This document shows, piece by piece, positions 52,536 to 64,000 of a DNA stretch of 64,000 nt (position 1 is its first letter; each line of letters opens with the position of its first letter). The notes beneath the pieces are model-generated. The model searched no databases. It had not been told where the DNA came from and saw only the letters and a program-made list of their open reading frames with translations. A program made the position numbers and the translations under genes. Origin of the DNA: Spinacia oleracea (Eukaryota; Streptophyta; Magnoliopsida; Caryophyllales; Amaranthaceae); the NCBI RefSeq assembly GCF_020520425.1, contig NC_079491.1:5133143-5197142 (forward strand). Reading direction: 5' to 3'.

Positions 52536-53788
52536 TCACCCTAAGGTACAATGTTTATCATTCCAAATCCATGATGGGGGTGGCCATAACACATCAGCAT
52601 AGCGGCTAGTGCTGCAGTTGCCTGGAGGCCCTGGATAAGATGAAGATAATACAACACCACAATCACCACGCTTCAAGTGAAAGACATGAATATCCCCATT
52701 ACTACAATAGTTGTATGCGCGCAGGAACGAAAAATCAGGGAATACAATGCAATTGCCTTTCCAGCCAGGAAAATCCTTGGCTGAGGCAAAGAAGCAGCCA
52801 TCAAAAGTGACGAACAATATCCTTTCCTCACCTATATCTTCAAGATAATCCCATTTCTCTTCCTCCTCATTCATCCTAAAACACTTTAAAGTTGCACCCC
52901 ATTTCCTACGCTGTACATGAATTGCATACAGTTCATCGCATGATACAACTAAAAATTTACGGGTGTTATGCTCACCCGAAGCCTCACAACATGAGTCTTC
53001 TACAACACTCGAAACCTTCAGTGAATGGTAATCAATGGAATAGGCAAAACCTCTGCGCTCAACAAGATAAATCTTCCCCTTGAAATTCACTAAATCATCA
53101 ATCAGCGGCCGTCCCTGACCCTATAAGGTATCTTATGTTTTTCCCCATTTCTAAGCCTTGTTGCATACATATCCCTCTGTTGAGACAACTCCATAAGAGT
53201 ACAATCATTAATTGCAGGGTGAGTTACACACTTTGGATTCACAAACAAAACCGCCTTGTAATTGTCCCTATTACCCTGACAAGTCGACCGATGGAATCTA
53301 CCCAATTCCAATACATTTAAACGGGACAAATCCATAGCTTTTGGAAAATCTATGGGCATAGTTGAAGCATTGGGACATCTGATAGAGAGCTTACCTTTGG
53401 TAAATTCGTCAACAAAGAATAACCAAGGTGGGAGACTGGGATTTACATTTGATTGCAAGAGGAATACAGAACTTGCCACTATATTATTGGTTTTTGAGTT
53501 TGTAAAGCCATACTCGTTAGTGAGACGATAGGGCCCACAGGGGAAGAGAGGGGATAATATGTTTTTTGGGGTGAGAAGAGAAAGAGGAGCAGAAGCTCGC
53601 CATGTCTTACAAACTCGACGGAAGTGAAGGACGTCAGCCCGTGTCTCAAGGCGTTCTGCTATAATTGTTAACAGATCCGGCGCCAATTCGGACCATGATA
53701 TTTGCCGGCAGCGGAAACGGGATTTCATTGGAAAATCCGAGGAGATTTTGGGTTTATGAATTATGGTTAATTTTGGCTTCCTGGACAA
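52536..53788 (-). pseudogene. F-box/DUF295 gene, tandem copy 2, one frameshift
   Basis: From 53788: an F-box at about residues 27-70 (ISWSELAPDLLTIIAERLET, FRRVCKTWRAS), then propeller landmarks NPSLPPWLFFVDEFTKGKLS, FHRST and VNPKCVTHPAINDCTLMEL. The frame ends at 53102. The next frame, open to 52536, continues GRPLIDDLVNFKGKIYLVER, VVSCDELYAIHVQRRK, DGCFFASAKDFPGWKGNCI, and DVLWPPPSW. The switch falls at GGG near 53117-53122; one more G would keep the frame, so either the gene is freshly broken or the run length is wrong. All other landmarks are intact. It is the better-preserved of the two tandem copies. Confidence 0.75.
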
Positions 53789-54639
53789 TGATTAGCAGAA
53801 TGTGTGGAGTTTTGCTTGTGGGAGTAATTTTCAGCTGTTAACTAATGGCTATTAAAGGTTAGTGTTTGACAAGAGTAGATGTTGAAGGGCCGGAAGTCTG
53901 CATTCTGTTAAATGTGTAATCCAATCCTGTCAGAAACAACAAATACTATAAACACAGGGTTATCCAACACTAAGATCACTAAGCAAGCTAATGTAAAAAT
54001 AAAAATCATGTCTAACAATATAACAATATAAAAAATAAATAAAAAACTTTGTACAAGTAGTGATAATGGAAAATGAACACCACATTATTGGCTTATTGCT
54101 GGTTGCAATAGTCTATATAACTCTATTGCTCAGACTCGGCTAGATATGTTAGACATGGCAATCTTGTGAAAACTATGCATGATTTTGATCCTAAATAAAA
54201 GTGTCCACGTGTAATACCCATGTCCAAAGTGTTGAGTATCCAACACGACTACTTGAGATGAAATGAAGAGTCGTAGTAACACAAACCAATTGAATTCAGA
54301 AGTAAAATAACACCCCATACAAAATTGTAGTAGTAGACACCCAACTAGAAACCATCACAATTGGCTTTTGATGCTTGTAATTGGAGTTTTGACCAAATGC
54401 AATGCATAAGAACCCTAACTGTTGAATTTTTCAGTGAGATTTTTTTCTTACAATTCAAAACCCCTCTTCTCAGGCATTATTTGATCTAATCATAAATAAA
54501 ATCATACACTCAAGCGCATGATACATACCACAATCTCAAAAAAAAAAAAAAACACAGTTCAAAATAAGGAAACACATAGTGTTTTTTTGTTTTTTTTTTG
54601 GACAACTAGGAAGTAGTTTTTCCATGTATATTATTATTA

Positions 54640-54955
54640 GTGCTTGTTTGGTGGAAATTAAAAACAAAGTTAAAACAATTAGTGCTCGTTTGGTCTAACG
54701 TAGGAAAAAATACATAGAAAGTAGTTTCCCATGTATATTAGTTTCCTACGATGTGTATAGAAAGTAGTCTTGTTTGGTTGGACGTGGGAAGTAGGATTTC
54801 TCATGGGAAGTTCCACTTACCTACCCCTAGGTAAGCGACTTCTTATATTTTGTGAGAAGTGGAAGTTCCCACATGAATTTTGTTAACCAAACAACTCCAC
54901 TCCCTTCCAATTCCTCGTGATTTATATGTCAACCAAACAAGCCCTTAAATAATAA
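54640..54955. mobile_element. MITE-like inverted repeat
   Basis: GTGCTTGTTTGGTGG near 54640 and GCTCGTTTGGTCTAACGTAG near 54685 are mirrored by CAACCAAACAAGCCC at 54937-54952. The internal blocks GTAGTTTCCCATGTATATTA and AAGTGGAAGTTCCCACATG form imperfect inverted copies. Ends of this kind are common in plant MITEs. Exact borders and target duplication are unclear because the left end appears duplicated. The stretch 53789-54639 holds no gene. Confidence 0.5.
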
Positions 54956-55001
54956 AAGAACATACTATATTCTTTATGTTTTTTTCACAAAACTAATCTT
55001 A

Positions 55002-55342
55002 GGCTCCGTTTAGTAGGGCGTAAAACGTTTTCAATGTAAAATGATTTTCCATGGAAAACAATTTTCAAGGGAAAACACAATTCCAAACTAGCTTTACTTT
55101 GTTTGGTAACTTAAAGCAAAATGGGAGAAGATGGTGAAGATTGAGGGGAAGAAAGGAGAGGGGGGTAGGGAGGAAAGAAGGAAAAGTGGTTTCCCTCCCT
55201 TTCAAATGGAAAAGGGTTTTCTACATTTGAGGGAGTCATGTAAAATTGTTTTACATCCCTTACCCAACCAAACAACGTAAAATGATTGAAAAGGGGAAAA
55301 TGGTTTTCCATGAAAACGTTTTACGCCCTACCAAAGGGAACC
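55002..55342. mobile_element. Tourist-like MITE (341 bp)
   Basis: The inverted ends are GGCTCCGTTTAGTAGGGCGT and CCCTACCAAAGGGAACC, with TTA duplicated at 54999-55001 and 55343-55345. It has the same family structure as the copies at 44.6 and 50.8 kb, with AAAACGTTTTCA near both ends. No coding capacity. Confidence 0.8.
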
Positions 55343-55345
55343 TTA

Positions 55346-57314
55346 ATGTTCATTTATTTTGAACTTGATGTTCATTTACTTTGAACTCTATGATATTTCG
55401 GGAGAATAATATGCATCATGAACTGAGTGTAGATCTAAGTGTGATTTAGCAATTAAACAAGTCTAAGATGATCCTTGCTCAATTTCGGTACTCAATTCGA
55501 ACAAGTATTATTACTAGGCGAGCAGTTTGAACTCAGATTCAAAGAACAAATACTAATTCGAACAAATAATGAAATCTAGATAAGAGATAATAAACAAGCC
55601 CCAATTCGAAAATAAACAAAAATCCAACAAGAGGGCATGAACAAAGGTGGGTTTTTGGAAAGAAAGAAAAGTACAACAAAAATTCAGAAATTTTAACATG
55701 AAACAAAACCCAAATTCGTTTGTTCATAATAAGAATTAAGAAATTAATAAAGATTAAGAAAGGGAGGGACTGAGGAGAGAAGTAAGAACACATACCTGAA
55801 CATGCAAGGAATGAACAGTTGAACAGGAATTACGGAGCAAGTTTCTACCGAGCAAGAGAGTGGGAAGATGATCCGAATTAGGTACCGTTTATTAAAAACT
55901 CAGAGTAACTCGATAGTTATGGGCCAGGCCGGCAAGATCGGCCCAGTACAAAAAAAGTCTGGCACAAACACAAATGGGTTGTGCGACGTTCTTGAGCCAC
56001 AATGTTTTGGAAAAGCACAACAAGGTACGACTTGACAAATTACGCTAAATTTGGTAAAGTTAGGCTTGGCCGATCCATAGATGGCGGGTCTGGGTGGTTC
56101 GTATCCATTCAGGCCTATGATTTATGGGGATCGAGCCTGAGTCCGGCCCGGGCTACAACCATCTTTAACTATATGTATTATAGATTTATAGAATATGTTG
56201 CTTATGCATTTTTTTTTTTTAAAAAAAATTTGTGGTATACATTACCCAGATACAGGGTATCTATATGGTCATATTGGACAGGGTACGTGTTTAAGTGTTG
56301 GACACGGTCATTTTGTTTCCACACTCATGATGCTTGGTCCAAACTCCAAAGTAAAGTGCAAAATGTTCATGTCCATATTCAAGTGTCGATAATCCTACAC
56401 GATTAGTTAAGATATCTAAAGTGTCCATGTGACATAGAGCGCGGTGAACCATTGAGGTTTACAAAATACAGCAACAATTAATTTATTCTAGACTTGATCA
56501 TATGGTGAGTCGGGCCGGATCGAGGCATAAAAAATCAGGTCGTTATGTCGGACCGGGCCGAGCCAAGATTCGGGCAAAAAAATTGTGTCCGAATCCGCTA
56601 TTCCAGGTGTTAAATACCAGGATTTTCGAGTCTTTTCAGTCCGCGCCAAATTTATAACTAAAAAGTGTAGATTTATGTTTCCCAAACCCGCCCCCCAAAA
56701 AAATTCGGGCCGACAATTTCTGCTCAAACCCACAACATTTCGAGCCAGACTCATCTTGATCAGCTCTAATTTATTCGTATTCTCCAAGTTCATTTGTAAC
56801 CTCTCACGAAGAAATTTGTGTTAATGAGTACGAGACTATTGAATTTTGATAACTACATTATATCAAGTACAACTAAGCTACACATTGTAGTTCATGGTAC
56901 ATGGGGGGATTATCAAATTAATTAGGTGATGACGGTATAGAACTATACTTGGAATTCTCTGTTCCCTGGTGCTCTTTGCCATTTCTATCCTGAAGGTAGT
57001 TTTGATCATAGTCCTAGTGTGTTGAGCTTATTCAATGAGGTAGTTGACTCGCTAAAGCTCGAAGAGGTTTAGCAAGTCAACTACCTTAAGCTTCGCATAA
57101 GCGTGTAACCAAAAGCTTTTATGTTGTGTTATAATTATTAAGCTACAAAGACCGGTACTCGTGTCGTTATTCACAAATAAGATACACATGAGTACAAGTC
57201 GTTTATTTCTTGAATCATAAGATAATTCACGAGACAATCACGCATGATTACCAAACCACCAAGTGAAAAATCTCTTCTATCAACCATTAAAGTTATTAAT
57301 TCATCGTATGATAC
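55346..57314. other. Intergenic
   Basis: About 2 kb without a recognisable gene. The 134-codon frame at 56002-56406 and the 101-codon frame at 56488-56793 overlap GC-rich, transposon-like debris (GGCCCGGGC-type and GGGCCGAGCC-type motifs) and show no family features, so they are not called. A 20-bp inverted repeat at 57038-57087 (GAGGTAGTTGACTCGCTAAA and TTTAGCAAGTCAACTACCTT) could form a hairpin. Confidence 0.4.
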
Positions 57315-57904
57315 AACACAAATTCTTATTTACAATGGGTGTACAATAAATATTGTACACCTGAGTAAAAGTTAACTCAAACTGCTAAAAAGTTAAGCTT
57401 ATATATGTAAAAGTTATCTACTTTTAGTGATAAATTTATTTCATTTTAATAAAAAAAAAAAATCTTCAAAATCACTAACAATGTATAAAATTAATCATTT
57501 AACCCTTTATAATGTTTATCAATCAATTTTTTTACTAATATAAAAGTTAATCAAAAGTAGGTTAAAGTTACAAAAAAAATGGATAAAAGTTATCTTGGTG
57601 TACAATAAATTTATTGTACACCAACATAACTTTTACCTAGTTTTCTTTAATTTTTACCCGATTTTCTCAAACTTTTATATTATTAAAAAAAAATTAATAG
57701 ATAAATATTTTAAAAGATTAAATGATTAATTTTATACATTATTAGTGATTTTGAAGAATTATTTTTTTATTAAAATGAAAAAATTTATCACTACAAAATA
57801 GAAAACTTATACCTATATAAGGGTAACTTTTAATCATTTTACGTTAACTTTAACTTTGGTGTACAATATTTATCATACACCCCATGTAAATAAGATTTTG
57901 TGTT
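57315..57904. mobile_element. Foldback element (590 bp)
   Basis: The outer ends AACACAAATTCTTATTTACA and TAAATAAGATTTTGTGTT are inverted. The two arms (about 57315-57608 and 57612-57904) are diverged inverted copies of one 290-bp unit meeting at the palindrome GGTGTACAATAA / TTATTGTACACC near 57598-57623. The same palindrome, slightly changed, stands near each outer end. One isolated arm lies at 8963-9244. It could form a long hairpin RNA if transcribed. No target duplication is clear. Confidence 0.75.
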
Positions 57905-59557
57905 TATTTATAGCACTTAATTGATTACAAATGAAAGAGGTGAGATTTATATCCCACACAGCTACACATTTATACCTGTTATTTAAAAAGTAAAATCATA
58001 TATGATTAGTTGACATGTATCATCCTCATCTTTCATCAACAAATTTGTAAAAAAAATTTCCTTCAAATTTTCTTTTTGTTGGTTGTTACTTAGTATATGA
58101 ATTATTTTACAACTTCATATCCTTCTTATTCAATATTAATTCACTATATAATTTATATATTTTTTCATTTTAACTGCCACCTCTATATAAATCATATATT
58201 CTCACTAAAAAATCACAAGTTTTGAATAAAATGAGCACTTTAAAAGGAAAGTTTAACAATAAACGGGCTCAAAGCTAGTTCTTTTAATTTTAACCACCAA
58301 TAAAACACCTGGAGCGAATAAAACTAATGATCTGATAATGGGTGTTGGGCTTACCACTCAATATATACCTTAGAGCACACACAACCTTGACATGTAGGTT
58401 GAGTCAAGTGATAATTGACAGGACAAAATGACTATAATGTTGACAGTGTACAAGGGTCAAAATTTTATTAATTTGCCCCGGGATGCATATGTGACCCAAG
58501 GTCAAGTTCATTAAAATTGGATGTGGGACCGCATGAAGCGCCACTTGCATAATGTTACCCGTTTGCATACGGAATTTTAGGCTAATATTTGTCGTGTGCA
58601 CGCAAATATTAATGCATTTTGTACTGTGTGCATATTTACTGCATGCATGCAATGAATATTTCATGTTTTTGGACTCATATATGGCAAAATTTTCAACCAA
58701 GGAAACTTAATCAAAAATTAATAGTCAGTTATGTATCAATTTTACTTCATTGTGCTATACATGTATGTTTAAGGTTATACGTTACATTTTTATTTGTATG
58801 GTTAATTTAATTTCATATTTATTTATTTCTTAAAATTAATAATTGCGTTAGAAGGTGAATTTATAGTTGAGTAAATATGTAAACGTAAAAAAAGTAGGTA
58901 AGAGAAATTAATAACCTTGAGTCGATCAAGAATGAAGAAGAAAAATGAGAGATTTAGGTAAGTGATATGTCAAGTTAATAGAATATGAGGTGGAAGAAGG
59001 AGAAGGATGAGAGAGAAATTATTTTTCATTTGACCGAAGGTCAAGGATGCACATGATCTAACAAAGGGTAACTTTAAACTTTGACTTTGGGCCTCTTTAA
59101 AACAAAATTAATTAGAGAAACTAATTCCCCAACACCTTTAATTGATTACAAATGAGTGAGGTGAGATTCATAACTCACTAAAAAGTAACATATCTTATCC
59201 ATACCTCCAGTTTTAACCATCGGATCTAACACATGTGTAGCGAATAAATATAATGCTCTTATATGAGCCGTAAAAAGTATTTTATCGATTTTTATAGGTC
59301 GTAAAAAATAAATTATTTTTATACTAAACCTTTATTAGAAGATTATAAATTGTCTATTTCGGGTACTGCTAATACGGCCACGACCTCTAACTCTTATGTA
59401 TTTGTAACTTTAAGGGGAAATAGGTCATTGACTAATTTCCAATTTTTTTTATTAAAAAATCTCCAGTAAATTCTTGCGGATTGTCCTAATAAAAGCGAAC
59501 GGCGGCAACATTACACATTTACACAACTACACTACACAATTACACACTCCACTTAAA
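57905..59557. other. Intergenic and 5' region of next gene
   Basis: No gene is recognised. A short block, TTAATTGATTACAAATGA followed by GAGGTGAGATT, occurs twice (57917 and 59139). The last 100 bp include a CACACTACAC-like 5'UTR (59510-59550) for the gene starting at 59558. Confidence 0.4.
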
Positions 59558-62500
59558 ATGGAAAAAGAGAGAGGCGTGATGACGATGGATGACCTCGCGG
59601 CTCTCGGCGACGACACTTTATACTTTCCGGGGATGATAGACGGAGGCGGAAACAGCGGCGGCGGCAGTGCATTTTTTCCCGACCTAACAAACTCCAGGTC
59701 GTATGACTGCTTGTTCAGGAACCAGATGAGATATTTCTACTGGAACCGAATCCAGAAGTTTGGGGGTTTGGAAGGTCTTCTTGGCAAGAAGGTGGTCGTT
59801 TTTCAGGTATAATTTACATATTTTGATTTGATTGTGCTGTGTATTTGTTGTCGAAATGTGTTTTGGTTTTGTAATTCGTTCGAATTCCGTGTTTTGTTTT
59901 GCATAATTTTTTTATGGAATTGTGTTTTTCTTGATGATTTATTGATTTTATGGCTCATTTGGAATTGTGCTCTAGCCTTTTAATTTGTTGATTTATTGTT
60001 GTTAGGTCAATATTAATATGATTTCTGTTTGGTATTCTAATCAAGTTTGAGTACAATATTTCGATGAACTTGTCTAGCGTCTTTGTTTTCTTGCGGATAT
60101 GAAATTTATGCTTCAAATTGATAGCGACAAAGATCGATGATGATGTATTGGAGTGTGGATGAGAATATCTTACAGATCTAGTTACAGTAAATTCATGCTA
60201 CCATTTTTGCTGTTTGGACTTAAAAGAAAATTAGTGATACGGAGTACTAGATAATTTGGACCGAAATAAAATCTTGAAGTACCGATTCTTTGATCAATAA
60301 ATTAGTCTAGGATTATGTAGGAAATTCGTTGAATTCAGTTTTGATATGCTGCTAAAATCTTGAAGTACCTATACACTAACCAGTACACAATTAGGGAACA
60401 TCTTACTTTCTGGTACATTATCCGATTCTCAGCGACATGCTTCTTGTGACGCTGAAGGGATATATTTTAGAGCGTTACGAAATCAAGTGTCAGAGTGTCT
60501 ATAATTATGTTGGAACATTAATTATCTGACGATTCTTTGATCCATTGAGGCATTAACCTATTCAATAAATCAGCCTAGGATTATGTAGGTGATAAAGGCT
60601 CCAATGAAATTTGTTGGATTCAGTTTTGATACCAATGAGATAATATTTGATTTGAGGTAGGAACTCCTGTCTGACTCTCCTAGCTAGTAGCTAGATGTTA
60701 TGTCCTCAATTTTTCTTGTCATTTCTTACTAATTCTCTTCTTTTTAGCTTGTCTTGGTTGATGAAAGTAGAGGCCTGCAAATGAAGCTGCGTAAGGACGT
60801 TTCCGGACAGAATCCAGAGGATCCAAATGTTGCTGAATGTTCTAGAAACTTGTTTAAAGGTTTTATAATGAGAGTACTATTTTGTTTTAGCACTCATACT
60901 TGTAGTCTAGTTTGAAATTAATGTTTCTTATGCACATTGCAGCTCATATTCCGCATTTGCTGCAATGCCTCCAAGATTCCAAACGCTGGGTGTACTCTCG
61001 CTCCTTGGTGAGTGATATTACATATTTGAGAATACTTTCACTTTCTCTACTAAATGCTTTTTTATTGTTGGAAATTCCACCTCCATGGAAAGTAAAATAA
61101 CTAAATAGCCTGTTTTTTGTTATCTTAATCAACTTTATAACTTCCTTTGAAGGTGATCAAAGAGTATAACAGGGCCTTGCTCGATGATACACTTCAGAAG
61201 CTCCTCTCCCATGACCCTGTTGGTGGCCTTAGAGACATAGCAATTGATATCCCATTCGGTACTCCTGACTCTGAGGTACTGTTGAGTTTATTATGTCTCT
61301 TTGACATCCCATTTAACAAGCCAAGTCTTATTGTTACTCCCCTTTCTTCATATGGCTAATATTTAAAAATGATGTTGTGGTTTCTTATGAAGGTTGATAA
61401 ACAGTTGTACGACTTGATGAAAAATCCAGTGAAGGAGTACAAAGATACACCCATGCCACTTGGAATTCATTGTACTGAGGTACTATTGAGATTATGATGT
61501 TTCTATTGGTAGTTTAAGCTCATTTGTTGTTGAAGGATTAATAAGACTAGTTCCTGCAGTCAATAGGATTAATAAGTAGGTGAAATGCTTATGATCTAGA
61601 ATGATATTGATAGTACTAGGGTCTGAAGTTAATAGTTTCTTTGACTGCAGTTGTTATAGAAAAGGTTCTGTTCTGTTTAACTTCCATTATTCTTTGGAAA
61701 TGGTTTGTTTCCTGAAATGCAAAACTAGCCACAAACTTGTCCACCCTATTGAGTATTGATTGATGTTTTGGGGGTTATCTACACTTATTCTTGATGCTTT
61801 TTTAGAGGAAGAATAAATATCACGGTATTCTTGCAGGACGTACGTGTTGTATCATCAGTGACTTGACTTTTAGAGCATTGCTTTGTCGCTTAAATATTTC
61901 TCATTCAGATTGTCACTGCTTAAATATTCATTGTCATGTTTGTTGTCTATTTAAATTGTTGTTGCTTTTGGGGTGCATCATTTTTTGGTAGGACCTAGTA
62001 TTATATATCACACCCCGTAGTCCAGTAGATTATCAAATAGCTGTGAAACTTATGAAAAAGGATGTTGTCAATTTGGAGTTTCTATTTTAATTGCTTGGAT
62101 ACAAAGAGGGGTATTTCTGGTCATCTTGAAGTTAGACTCTTAATCAACTAATAACCATGGGAATACATTAATATTTTCCAGACTATGATTCAATATAGCT
62201 TGCTATGTAGTAATATAATGACATGGATTTTTATTTTGGGGGGTATAAATACAACTGTAAAACTTGACAGAACAACTTAATTGGTACAAACATAACAATA
62301 GTAGATTAGTATTTAGCACTATGATTCAATATTTTTAAATAATCGATTGGAAAAACTTGGCCCTGTTTGAAGGTTATAGTGACATGTATTTGATTCAATT
62401 CAGGTCTTGATGTTTCTTGCTGGAGATTTTGCTCTCGATAATGCTGGAGGCTTGAACAGTCGTAATGCAGTTCTGAAACTCTTGCGTTATCTGAATACTG

Positions 62501-62702
62501 AAGACGGAATACAGAAAATACATGTAAGTCGCTTAGCCTCTGTAGTGAAGTCCTATATATTCTTGTTCGTAATGAGTCCAAATATTGTTTATTGTTATTA
62601 TAAAAATAATAATTGCAGGGGTTTGATGAGATAGCTGCTGGTTGCCCAAAAGTGAGCCCTGAGAAGATAATGTCGCTGAAAGACGTGCATTTGACTACTT
62701 GA
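59558..62702 (+). CDS. Seven-exon gene, 279-residue protein of unknown function
   Basis: Exons are 59558-59806, 60748-60859, 60943-61007, 61153-61275, 61393-61479, 62404-62523 and 62619-62702. Every junction has GT...AG and the phases close without a shift, giving 279 residues. The N-terminus is acidic with a glycine-rich run (GMIDGGGNSGGGSAFF). Then come FRNQMRYFYWNRIQKFGG, RGLQMKLRKDVSGQNPEDPN, HIPHLLQCLQDSKRWVYSRS, RALLDDTLQKLLSHDPVGG, VLMFLAGDFALDNAGGLNS and a C-terminal KVSPEKIMSLKDVHLTT. No signal peptide or membrane segment is visible, so it is probably soluble and intracellular. Four exons begin with valine immediately after the acceptor. I do not recognise the family. Clean splicing and absence of stops argue that it is a real, expressed host gene. 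Confidence 0.8.
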
Positions 62703-63981
62703 TCATTAGCTGCACTCGTGTGTTGGTTTCAGAAATTCTGTTCCACTTATCGGATTTTTTTTCGTTATGCTGTGAGTTTGTAATAATTGTAGAAAACTTT
62801 GTGAATAACGAGACGAGTACGTACTGGTCTTTGTAGCTTAACTTGGAGCTGATTAACCTTAGTTTTGACTGGATATACAGCCTGGTTAGAGGTAATGAAC
62901 CTCAGAAGATCAATTGATTTGAAGTGAACGCCTACATGTGCTTGACTATTTACGCCAAACATATAAAACTAAGCTACTCGATTTAGTTGTATCTTGTATA
63001 TATGTACACCACGTCACTGTTGGATTAGATCACATTGTACAGAACAGGTTTCTCTACATACAAAATTGTGACCATTTCCTAGGAATTGAGTGATATTGGA
63101 GAGGATACAAACTTAGGAAAAAAACAGGTTAGAGATAAAGGTCTTATTATCATGGATAATATAATGTTAGAGGATCGAGGAGATTTCCTAGAACAGTTTC
63201 TAGAGATTTTGCTAAAACGATAACCATCAATTAAACAAGAGGAAACCCCTCCACTGCAAATTACAAAAAAAAGGTTGTTAGAGGTTCGAGGAGGATTAAT
63301 TATGAATCCACCAAAGTTAATCAAACGAGCCAAGATAAACGTACTGTGGCTCCAACTTCTGCAATGGAAATCATAACATTATTATGCATGTTTTGGCACA
63401 TATTAGCTTTATGATCACGTTGACAATCAATTCTTTCCACTAATTGTTTATAAATTAATTTACCTCATAAAGTAATGCATGATCAATGAAACATCTCTTC
63501 TTGAATGTATATCTCTTCATCAACCAGACAACCAACACAAGCTAGAATAAACAGCTATAAGTTTCGTTTGGAATTCATGACCACAACATATACGTACGTA
63601 TTACATCGATTGTACCATTAAACTATTACATCGATGGAATGTAGGCATCCCAAAGAAAACACATCATATCATAATATTCCAGGGATGGATTCATGGATAC
63701 AATGGTGGCACAAATCCATCAGATGACCATAAGTAATTTGGTCAACCATATATTTTTTCTTTTTATAAGGACTATTGTACACATGTCATCGATCTTGACC
63801 ACTAGATAAATACTTTATTGGTCACGTACAAGTCAATAGCTGGAAAAACTCAGTCAATGCCGGTTAAATAAAAAAAATAGGTCATAAAATTTCAACATAT
63901 TTACAGAATTACCGTGTTATATATTTGCTATTGCATAACGGGTATGCAAAAATACTTCCTCGTAGAGTACGGTACATGTTA
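62703..63981. other. 3' flank and intergenic
   Basis: The first 200-300 bp are probably the 3'UTR of the seven-exon gene. An 84-codon minus-strand frame at 63079-63333 shows no family features. The rest is AT-rich sequence without recognisable genes. Confidence 0.4.
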
Positions 63982-64000
63982 CTTCCTCCGTTCTTTTTTA
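63982..64000 (+). mobile_element. Left end of a Stowaway/Mariner-type element, cut by window edge
   Basis: After TA, the last 19 bases read CTTCCTCCGTTCTTTTTTA. This resembles Stowaway-type ends and, with changes, the CTCCCTCCATTCCTTTTT start of the Mariner element at 20566. The body lies outside the window. Confidence 0.45.

Noticed and set aside
56002-56406. 134-codon plus-strand frame
   Set aside because: It covers GC-rich transposon-like debris and an A/T run (phenylalanine/lysine run in the translation); no domain or splice context.
63079-63333. 84-codon minus-strand frame near the right edge
   Set aside because: No recognisable domain, no supporting exon or promoter, and mixed composition.

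Overview
The window is nuclear DNA of a flowering plant. It has spliced genes with GT/AG introns, plant-only families (NAC, AP2/ERF, dirigent, F-box/DUF295) and dense plant transposons: Mutator, hAT, CACTA, Tourist, Stowaway/Mariner, LINE, Ty3/gypsy and Ty1/copia. AT-rich spacers and short genes fit a eudicot. The repeat style suggested Amaranthaceae (spinach/beet relatives) to me, but that is a guess.

Layout. 0-8.1 kb: a dirigent gene (3586-4152) caught between mobile DNA. A 677-bp Mutator-type element has duplicated its TATA box, and another element, full of short GTAACTAT motifs, has replaced its C-terminus. A hAT MITE (6357-6776) and a solo copia LTR (6810-8127) follow, both with clean target duplications. 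8.1-20.5 kb: a MATH-tail gene fragment (9678-9848), a broken F-box/LRR gene with three MITEs in it (10793-13922), more MITEs, a 0.6-kb direct repeat pair and a LINE remnant. 20.57-26.15 kb: a complete 5.6-kb Mariner-like element with a D,D39D transposase gene and a second, convergent two-exon gene. 26.4-39.4 kb: a NAC transcription factor gene whose third exon is split by a 9.87-kb Ty3/gypsy (Tat-type) retrotransposon (29042-38912) with two LTRs that look identical by eye. 41.9-53.8 kb: three decayed F-box/DUF295 genes on the minus strand; two of them are tandem copies followed by MATH-type coiled-coil tail exons. A small AP2/ERF gene lies between (43746-44165). 54-59.5 kb: MITEs and a 590-bp foldback element. 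59.56-62.70 kb: a seven-exon gene with consistent splice phases whose 279-residue product I do not recognise.

I see no operon-like cooperation. The best-supported host genes are the seven-exon gene and the AP2/ERF gene; the dirigent, NAC and F-box genes show damage by insertion or frameshift. The most notable items are the two-gene Mariner element, the fresh retrotransposon inside NAC, the repeated F-box/DUF295 plus MATH-tail arrangement, and the motif-cluster elements, which recall the subterminal motif arrays of VANDAL-type Mutator elements.
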